Positions 35,901 to 64,000 of a DNA stretch of 64,000 nucleotides are shown here, piece by piece. Both the position numbers and the translations under genes were made by a program. Positions within the stretch are counted from its first letter, which is position 1. Each line of letters begins with the position of its first letter. The notes beneath the pieces are model-generated. The model had not been told where the DNA came from, ran no database searches, and was given only the letters and a program-made list of their open reading frames with translations. Location of the stretch: NCBI GenBank assembly GCA_963930775.1, contig OZ005698.1, positions 5,276,501-5,340,500 of the forward strand, read 5' to 3'. Origin of the DNA: Cliona cf. orientalis. Lineage: Eukaryota > Porifera > Demospongiae > Clionaida > Clionaidae.

Positions 35901-38843
35901 AATGAATTATCAAATAAGTATACTAGTATGGTAACTAACAAACCTGCCCTACTCCAACAGAGCAGGTTAGAGAGGACTGATTATTGTAGATTGCTGGAAA
36001 ATCAGTACCATTCAAATGGCACACATAATTGAAGCCAATGATCTGTAGAGAGGCATGTCATGTATTGTTAGGACTTGAGGTGGCTGTGCATGTGTTACAT
36101 CAATTATTGACAATGGAGCCCGGCCCAGGGAATGGGTGTGTAGGTAGCATGCACATGAGCATGGGGGAGGGATAGGGTAAGGGAATGAAATACTGAGTAA
36201 TGTAGTGTTATCATAAGAGAATTACCGGCGGTGGAAGGTTCCTTGTGATCAACTCAATCTGTCTCCCTTGTACTGGGAGCTGGTAGGTTGACTGATCTAA
36301 TAGTGGACACACAGCATCACCTCCACTGGTGGATACATTTGCCTATGAACAGTTAATCATTACCTCTATGACAACTGTCAATATTATTATTACCAATAAC
36401 ACAATTTCGAACCTGAAGGTAACCATTGGGTCCATTGATACAAGTGGCAGAAATTCCAGTACACAGCTGACTGTAGACACACCACCCACAAGCATCGTTG
36501 GTTTGTACACACTGGCTGCAACTATGTGATTATCAAAACTCTTTGATACACAGCCCACATCTTGTGCGCATAATTAACATGCTTAATCATAGCATACACA
36601 GTTATTTAATATACGTGTCAGGCTGATGAAATCTGATGCTTACTTTGTAGAGTAATTGCACTGATAGATGGAAATGGTTGATGTGCTTGTACTAAAAGGG
36701 ATAGCTAGGATTGAGCTGGCAAGACTGATGGACACAACTGCATGGAAAATTCATTACAGCAAGTACTGATAATGAACATTAAAATATATACAGCCATGTA
36801 GTGTAACCTGTAATTAACTGCTGATAGTCTGGAATTCTCGCAGTAATGTTGCAAGTGTAGGTGGCTTGAGAACCAATAGCTTCTACAGTGAATACCCTTC
36901 CTCCATTGCTGGCTAGGTGGCACAGGTAGAATTCATTTTCTAACAAGATTGGAAGACTTCTTGATAGATGCAAGGTAATCTGCAATGATATTATTATTGT
37001 GGTATGTCACTCCTGGACCAGCACGCATGACTATAATATAAATTATCATATATACTAGTTGAGGATTATCAGTTACAGTCTGCAGAGGTGTGACTGTGAT
37101 AGTGAGACACTCCACCAGTGAGTTTGTTTTGTTTGCCTGAATCCACCTAGTATGGAAGTTTTGACACTCGCCATCTTTGGAGCACTTATTCTCAAGCAGA
37201 CACCATCCGCAGAGGGGGTTACCACTTCCTAGACAGCTGGTACAGCTATGATGAGATGAACAGCCAGCAATGGGAATTTTTATCACCTTAAGTAACATCA
37301 CTATGATAAAATCAAATTCTATAATAATTTTAGTAAGGTTACTTGAGATTGAGTGATTCCAAAAATGAATTCTAGCCCAGAACGCCAAAGAAGTTGGTGC
37401 AGAGGTGAAGCAACCTGTCTCCTATCAAAGCCACTGTTTTCTGCAAGTGTCGGGCTGCCTTCAGTTATTTCAAACTGGATATTATACGTAATGGATGAAC
37501 TAATGTATAAAATCTGTAGTTGGTCTATAACAATCTCACCCCAGTAATAAATGAGCTCCCATTAGCATTTGTAAACGCAACAAAAATGAAGGAAAATGAA
37601 TCCAGTTCAACAGCTACTGATGCTGTGATGAAATTGTGGCTCAGATCGATCTGGAGCTTTCCATTGTACTGCAGATTTTGTACATCATCCAGGGCCAAAG
37701 GGATACTGGTGTCAAAACGACAAATATTCTCAGTCAGCTGTAATCATAATAGCATTAATTATAATAATATTATGGTTTGGGCCTAAATTAAAATTAATTT
37801 CAATACATTAGCATACTGTAGATAAAAAAATTCCCATGCTGAGGTTGTCTAACCATCCAGATACAGTATCTCAGATCTGAAGGGCATACATGTACACTGA
37901 CCTGAAATTCACTACAAAAGGTAGCTGAGCTTCTCCAGGCTAGCTCTATTTGCTCTCTGCTTCCAGCCATGGCAGCTCCACATGAGTCATACTTTTGCAG
38001 CATGATAGTGTCAATCATCTCGAGGCTGTAAAGACAGATGTAGTTTTGAGAACTTGAAGGTCGATTTCTCGATAAGATCACAGTTGGTCCAGCAACTCCA
38101 GCAAACTTTTTCAAAACAGATACTCCACTGATTCTAGTGTTGGAGCTAGGGGTGCCACCACCACATAGCAGGGTCAGCTCATAGAGAGCTTTAAAGTCAC
38201 TGTCGTGACACACACGCATCACCCTGATACTGCGAATTCTAGTTGGATTGCTATCAATTGCAAAGTAGTAAGCATTGTTCCCCTTAACAAATCCACCAAA
38301 GAAGTTCCTTTCGAAATTAATAGCAGTAATGCCATAATTATTACACTCAGTTGAATTATCATTAAGCTCAAATTGAGCAAGAGTCATTTTTCGTTGAGCT
38401 CCACCGTCATTAATTGATATGCTTCCAACGTAGAAGCTGTCATCAGTTGAAAATAGTGCCACATTCCTCACTGACCTGATGGCATTCAACCTCAGGCTGG
38501 CATTGATAGGACCACTGGTGAGATTGGCAGCATTGTAGACTACACAGGATAAATCAGTCATGCACACCACCAACCGCCTCCCATCACTGTTAAGAGAAAT
38601 ATTGATTGATGTACTGGTTAAATTTATCATCCTCTCCAGCTCAAGATTGTCACTCAGTTGATACAAATGGCTCCCAGCTGATAGAAACACCCTCCCTATT
38701 TCGTCAACTTCACCATCAGTGATATTATTGCTCTCAGTAAGCTTGAAAGAGCGTAGACCACTATTAAGATCAGCCCGACTAGTACTAGCAACAAGATAAT
38801 AATATGTAGCCAAGAGACTATAAATTGCAATGGAGGTAGCCAT
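29678..38843 (-). CDS. Receptor tyrosine kinase: plexin-like ectodomain, MET-type kinase
   Basis: About 26 exons read on the minus strand, ~1660 aa. A signal peptide ([20 protein letters not shown]) leads into a Sema domain (37902-38843, 37540-37737, 37343-37513). PSI 1 follows in 37056-37286 ([16 protein letters not shown]). Three further plexin-like exons lead to PSI 2 in 36413-36515 ([11 protein letters not shown]) and PSI 3 at the start of 35122-35704 (ECGWCDG). IPT repeats fill 35704-32898 ([26 protein letters not shown]). The TM segment is in 32618-32826. The kinase exons show GQGEFG (32329-32424/32174-32260), [17 protein letters not shown] (31385-31497), DFG and [11 protein letters not shown] (31150-31315), and WSFG (30951-31093). 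The tail is 30155-30319 plus 29678-29924. [10 protein letters not shown] and the KxPxKWMAxESL block are MET-family features. The ligand is unknown. Confidence 0.85.
31798..31913. mobile_element. MITE, GTTAGACACTGTTTAG family, copy 2
   Basis: Complete copy with GTTAGACACTATTTAG at the left and AAACAGTGTCTAAC at the right, in the intron between kinase exons 32174-32260 and 31563-31780. The flanking ~190 bases contain tandem 'TTTTTACAGGTTTATATGA' units (about 31985-32065). Confidence 0.75.
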
Positions 38844-38999
38844 CCTTAGCAGACCGTTGAATACACGAAAATTTCCATTTGCATCCCCTCGTAGCCCCGC
38901 CCACAGTGCTTATACGCATGCGCACTTTTTAACTAATGAACCACAACACAATGCATGTGTCAATGACAAAAACAACAGCAATAAAATACATTCCATCAA

Positions 39000-39475
39000 A
39001 ATCCATCGGTGATGTCACTGCCATAAAATTTAATACTAACAGTCCTGAGAATTAGTAGACCAATCAGCAATTGGAGTGAAGGTTGATGACGGTTCCTTGT
39101 GTGGGGGCTTCTTTCGTTTGCAGCTATAATAATATTATTATATGCCAGCCATGAGGCAGGGAACCCACTGTCCATAGCGACTGGCTTCATCTCATACTTG
39201 ACCCCATGTTCTTGATTGTGTCTAGAGCCCGTGTTTGTGGACAACTCAGGACGAGCTTCTGTGCTCTTACGGAAGTTCTGGCTGCTGGATTCATTTTCCA
39301 CCAACACCTTACTGGATAGTCGTTTAAGTCGAGCAGTTATACATGTGGCGTATTATCTCACACTCCCAACTTGAAGGATCTCTGCCATCGTACTTTCAAA
39401 TTCTTTCTCATCAGTGCTGCTGTACTGGAAGAAGGCCTTCTGAACAACTTTCACTTGAGGTAAGATTTGCAATAA
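39000..39475 (-). pseudogene. Broken slingshot-tail copy, inverted
   Basis: Minus-strand sequence matches 5610-6138. It has GGCCTTCTTCCAGTACAGCA, then GGTGTTGGTGGAAAATGAAT, GCAAACGAAAGAAGCC and the end ACTAATTCTCAGGACTG, with internal deletions. It lies downstream of gene X in the same relative order as 9270-9720. Confidence 0.88.
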
Positions 39476-39640
39476 TGTCACACTGATATTGATGCATAAG
39501 TGGTGGATCTGTGGTTTAAAGTGTATTGTGTGGAGTGCTATAGTATCGTGATTCCAATAATATTATGTTCAGTGCACATACTCTATTGTAATGCATCCCG
39601 AGATACTCTTGAAGGGGTTAACTGTAGCATAGCTGACTAG

Positions 39641-42600
39641 CTACATCTTGTTTTTGCTTTGCAACTGTGACAGCATGAATTTCTTCAGTCCATCATTAAC
39701 TTTGGCTTCTCTATGGCTAACTTTATTTTTCTTGGATGAAGTCGATTTTTGTTTGAGTGTATGGTGGTATTCATCGAGTATATCTGGTAGATGACCAGTG
39801 TTAGATTTCTGTACATGCATGTGCAGCTGACTCGTACTGCTGCTAGTCTCTTTCAGGAGTTGAGCAGCAATGGGATTCATTGAACCTGGCCTAGGAGCCA
39901 TATCTTCATCGTCGTTCAAGAAATCATCCAGGTTAGTGATCGAGAAATTCTCTGGAGATATTCCAAGAGTGGGAAGAAACTGCTTTAAGAGCTCTTCTGT
40001 TTCCCATTCTTCCTCAGTGAAGCCTAAGGCCAGTAGTAGCTCATAATCGACCTTCAGTTCGGCCAGCTTCTCCATTTTGTTATCAAGCTCAGTTTTAATT
40101 GTTTCACCGCAGCTCTTTAGCGTGTTCATGTGGCTTTCAAGGGTGAAGAGGATATCATAGAGCTGTGCCTCTTTTGTCGTGTACTCATTTTTGCGCTGGA
40201 TCTTCACCCTCCAGTCTTTAAGCCCCTCGAGTACTTCAGTCTCGTCCCAAGCCATGTCTGCCAACATCTGCTGCATTTTCTTGATGGCAGCCTCCTCATC
40301 ACGGATTTGCTGTGAGAGCCTCTTCTTTGGCTTCAATTCCTCCTCCAGAATTGGGTTGAAGGTGACTTTGCGAGGCTTTTTTCTAAGTAATATTTCCTCC
40401 CTTTTTCTCCTCTCTTCTAACTCCTGTTGTCGCTGCATCATGCGTATTTCGGAGGGATTGGTATGAAAGTACGTTGGACCCCTAGGTACATCCAGCAGTC
40501 CACTACTGCTTACATGGGAGGCATCACTAGCAGTAGTGGCTGAAGTGGCTGGGCTGGGACTCAATCCTGCGTGAAATATTTTCAGCATAATAATTATTAA
40601 AATTTGGTGCATAATAATATTACTAGTGTGATGTATTTCATCGTGGGGGCAAGTGTTAGCGAGTTTGCGTGTGCATGACACACGTAGCTATGCATAAATT
40701 CTGCAAGCGATATCGCGATGTCAGCATGCGTGTCTCGGGTTCTATGGTTCTGGACGTCCTTTTATTCTTTTTCAAGACTCAACTACTTAGCAATGGACTT
40801 GTAAAATATGAGTTTGTTAGTGTACCACAAGCTGGAACGCATACAAAGTTACTGTGACATACTGATCCGTTCGTTCGTCGCTTCCATCCAGAGCTGTCTT
40901 TTACTGCGCTCGCTCTCTGTTGCTGTCTTCTCTGTCTATTTCGTTCTCTCTAGCTAATGTTCGACCCGACATCCTCGTTCTTCTCGATCTCCTTTGACGC
41001 TGATCATTTGATTTGAGCATGCGCAAATAATTGGCAAAGAGGCGTGGCACAATAGAGAGCACGTGTTATTTCGCGTGCATGCTCAGTCAGCCAAAACTGG
41101 GACACACAGACAGACGGACAGACAAACTTCCGCCGAGCGATCAAATGTATATGTGGGGCTCGCTCACTCTCGCCCCCAGTTATGATTTGTGACTGCTGTA
41201 TTTAGCTTAAAAGTAGCTACCGTATCCGATCTAATTAACGCGCCACAAAAAAATAATTACCGATCTTGGGTGGTGCACAATTAGAACCCAGAAATTAACG
41301 TTCTGATCCAGGTGGCGCATCTTTTAGAGAGGCGTGTTATAATTAGACCGAAAGTGTGGAGAACATAGCTTCCAGTACTCTGAGGTACTTGTCAGCTGTA
41401 AGTATCGATACCGCTCCAATTAGAACGCGCCTGGAAAAAATAATTAGCATGGCCGCATGGCACATAGTTAGAGCGTGAAAATTAGGATTCCGGCGTAGGT
41501 GGCGCGTTTATTAGAGAGGCGCCTTAATTAGAACGGATACAGTATAGTGTTATGAGTGTAAATTCAACACAAAGCATGTGTAAATTCACAATGTCATGAA
41601 AATACATCAGGTAGCAGAGACAATTTATCAGATGATAGATCTTGTAAGGTACAGTTTAGTGACCCAACAATTGGACACTTCCATATTAATTTGTTAGTAT
41701 GGATGACCCATAATACATGCTGACTCATAATAGAAGCATCCACTCTAATAATAATATTATACCTTGTAAATGAGATGCTGATACTTCCATACTACGATCA
41801 GCAGAGATTGGTGTTCCAGAAGCTGCATTCATGTCACTGACTGAAATGTGGTCTGTTTGGAGACTGCTACTAGCCAGTGGAGTCGATACTCGAATGGACT
41901 GTTGGCATGTACTTGGGTGAGAGCAACCCTAATAATTAATAGTGAATTACAGCATATGAGGCATGAGTCTCACAACAAGGTCATTTGGATCAAATGGCAA
42001 GAATGACACCGTGAAATATTCTTAACCATAGAAGATAGCTACCGGTGACCTAAAATCCTATCACAATTGAACGATACCGTGAAAAATTTTAACTATTGAA
42101 GATACCGATGACCTAAAACCCTGTCACAATAGCTCACACAAAAATTTGGGTGCTGTTTATGCCACTTCACCCAATCACTATCATAACAATAATACCGTAT
42201 TTCTTCTAAAAATTTGGCCCTTTTAATTATTATTCGGCACCCTTTACCGAATGATTGAAAATAGTCTCTAATTTTCGGCAAAGGTCGTCATGCGTATAAT
42301 AGGGAATGGAATGCGCACGCAGACAGAATGTTGAATATTAACCTCTAAAAATTCGGCGAAGCTAAATTTAGAAGAAATACGGTAATCATTTTCAAAGATT
42401 AGCCACTTCCTCAACCACTCTTGTGATTTATATTATAGAGATAATATAAAAATTTAGTCAACCTTGGTACTAGTAGTTGGCCTGACAGCTGTGGATGGCT
42501 GTGAAGACGAGAAGAACACCAGAGGAGTCTTTGGTCGCTGGCTGCCAGTTCTAACATCCATAGTAGCTGTAGCAGGGCGTACGGAGATGTGTGTCGGCTG

Positions 42601-42717
42601 AACACGCACGGAATTCTTTCCGCTACACCGAAACATGGAAAGCAATTTGGATAGAAACGATCGCGAATCCCTCTTTTTTGGGAAGTTACGATTTTTACAT
42701 TTCTTTGATCGCGGCAT
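39641..42717 (-). CDS. Unknown coiled-coil protein (gene X), the open copy
   Basis: Three exons: 42463-42717, 41763-41928 and 39641-40566, with phases 0, 1 and stop, giving 448 aa. Family not recognised. The N-terminus is basic (MPRSKKCKNRNFPKKRDSRS), followed by a Ser/Thr/Pro-rich region. About 200 charged, helical residues (ELEERRKREEILLRKKPRKV to KMEKLAELKVDYELLLALG) predict a coiled coil. An acidic patch (DDFLNDDEDM) and a basic C-terminus follow. No membrane segment or enzyme motif is seen. Two decayed relatives at 6650-9085 and 10035-10745 share exon structure and 5' flank, so this is the surviving member of a local family. A TTCTCATTAG acceptor-like site just upstream of the ATG suggests a 5' UTR intron. 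It lies between the receptor kinase and PIWI, all on one strand. Confidence 0.75.
41220..41542. mobile_element. TA-flanked MITE in gene X intron 2
   Basis: TA|CCGTATCCGATCTAATTAAC at the left; TTAATTAGAACGGATACAG|TA at the right. The interior repeats 'AATTAGAAC/AATTAGAGCG', 'AAAAAATAATTA' and 'GGTGGCGC.T.TTTTAGAGAGGCG' twice, so it looks like a duplicated half-element. Confidence 0.7.
42195..42382. mobile_element. TA-flanked MITE in gene X intron 1
   Basis: TA|CCGTATTTCTTCTAAAAATT at the left; TTTAGAAGAAATACGG|TA at the right. 188 bases. A partial relative lies at 48152-48255 next to the Harbinger element (CTTCTAAAAATTTGGGCAAA, then GTTGTCATG). Confidence 0.8.
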
Positions 42718-43732
42718 TTTCCTAGGCCTAATGAGAATAGACAATTAAATTAATCACAGTCAAATTGGGAAGGGTAGCTTACTTGCTTTACTACTAGTGA
42801 AATAAATGTGCTGAAATTTCTTTCGAGGCAACTCTTTTAGCGAACTCAAGAAGTTACAATTCTTTCGGCTGTTTGAGACAGAAACGGATCGAGTTGATCT
42901 GAATGGTCAGGAAACAGTAAATCCTCTGCGACAACGATGATCCGAAAAATGACTGCTTTCTCTCTCGAGAATTGGTCGAATAGCGTAACGTAAGCGTTCG
43001 TGTTGTTGCGGTAACAATCCACTACGCACGCGCAACAGGCTACCACGCAATTATCCAGCATAATGATTATTATGCGCATGCAAAACACCTTCCAGCTCAT
43101 GGCCTATTCTAATGATAGCAAAACCTTCCGTAAAATCCTCGAGTTACTCTATACATGCAGGATTAGGAACTTGCTACACTTCCGTTATGATACTATGAAG
43201 GAAGGACTACATCACATTATTATACTGGGGAAAGTATCTAAAGACACTATTATAGTTCCATGATACTAACAAACTGTGAACTGGACCGATACTATTTTGA
43301 TTGATTAGCTGCATACATCATGACATGTGACATGAATCAACACCAATCAATGAGATTGTGTATGCAATCATGATAAAAATGTACACGATACACAGACAAA
43401 ACACAGCTGGGAAAAGAAGATGCAAGACTAAATTTAAAAGTGGTGGTTTGAAAGTAAAAAATGCCTAGGTGGGAAATACAAACAATAGCTAATAGAAAAA
43501 AGAAAGTTCGGGAAGTAGTGTCATGACTATTATTGCACAGTAAGTAGCTAATGATTGGCACTGATTAAGGGGTGATAAGTGATTGGACTAACATATGAGA
43601 TCAGATAAGCAATAAGATTCAATTATGTCTTGATTCGTCAGCTAGCACCATACTAATCGATAATGATAACTGTTAACCAGTGTAAGTTCATTCCAGCAGC
43701 AGCATCAAGTGTTGCAGCTTTGTACGTTATAC
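42718..43732. other. Spacer between gene X and PIWI 3' end
   Basis: 42750-42960 is the gene X 5' flank, recognisably homologous to 6650-6830 (CAGATCAACTC..TC, GCCTCGAAA). The rest, to the PIWI stop at 43733, shows no gene. Confidence 0.5.
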
Positions 43733-63998
<20,266 letters not shown>

Positions 63999-64000
63999 AA

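Overview
This window looks like nuclear DNA of a marine sponge, probably a demosponge such as Amphimedon queenslandica. That is an inference: the genes are metazoan (slingshot phosphatase, PIWI, semaphorin-domain receptor kinase, WWE-PARP), introns are short with GT/AG borders, the DNA is AT-rich, and there are many small TA-flanked inverted-repeat elements. There is no sign of bacterial or viral gene organisation, no CRISPR and no recognisable rRNA. I assembled exons by hand from both strands. Splice phases close throughout in four multi-exon genes (slingshot, WWE-PARP, PIWI, and an unknown coiled-coil gene). The receptor kinase closes at all but one junction. Layout: (1) 1-6138 (+) is the 3' part of a slingshot-type cofilin phosphatase. 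Intron 3 carries a 1.07-kb foldback element with a 9-bp target duplication. (2) 6650-10745 (+) holds two decayed copies of an unknown coiled-coil gene ('gene X') with a broken copy of the slingshot tail between them. (3) 11208-27333 (-) is one eight-exon gene for a 1065-aa WWE-PARP whose coiled coil is built from three serial homologous exons. (4) 27938-29113 (-) is an uninterrupted zinc alcohol dehydrogenase reading frame. (5) 29678-38843 (-) is a ~26-exon receptor tyrosine kinase with a plexin-like ectodomain (Sema plus three PSI modules and IPT repeats) and a MET-type kinase. (6) 39000-42900 (-) is an inverted duplicate of region 2, carrying the only open copy of gene X (448 aa) followed by a slingshot-tail fragment. 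(7) 43733-63888 (-) is a PIWI gene whose 5' end lies beyond the window. One PIWI intron contains a complete but mutated 3.03-kb PIF/Harbinger transposon. Another, 11.3 kb long, is filled with transposon debris: a DDE-endonuclease wreck, a HECT-like wreck, an RPA/OB-fold gene, and a Helitron-N-terminus-like repeat protein. The window therefore combines signalling genes (slingshot for actin, a receptor kinase, a PARP) with a piRNA effector that itself hosts DNA transposons. The most notable items are the plexin-MET composite receptor with a hidden C-terminal exon, the exon-triplicated coiled coil in the PARP, the inverted segmental duplication, and the family of CCGTA-ended elements flanked by TA. 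All exon borders come from reading the sequence without transcript data.
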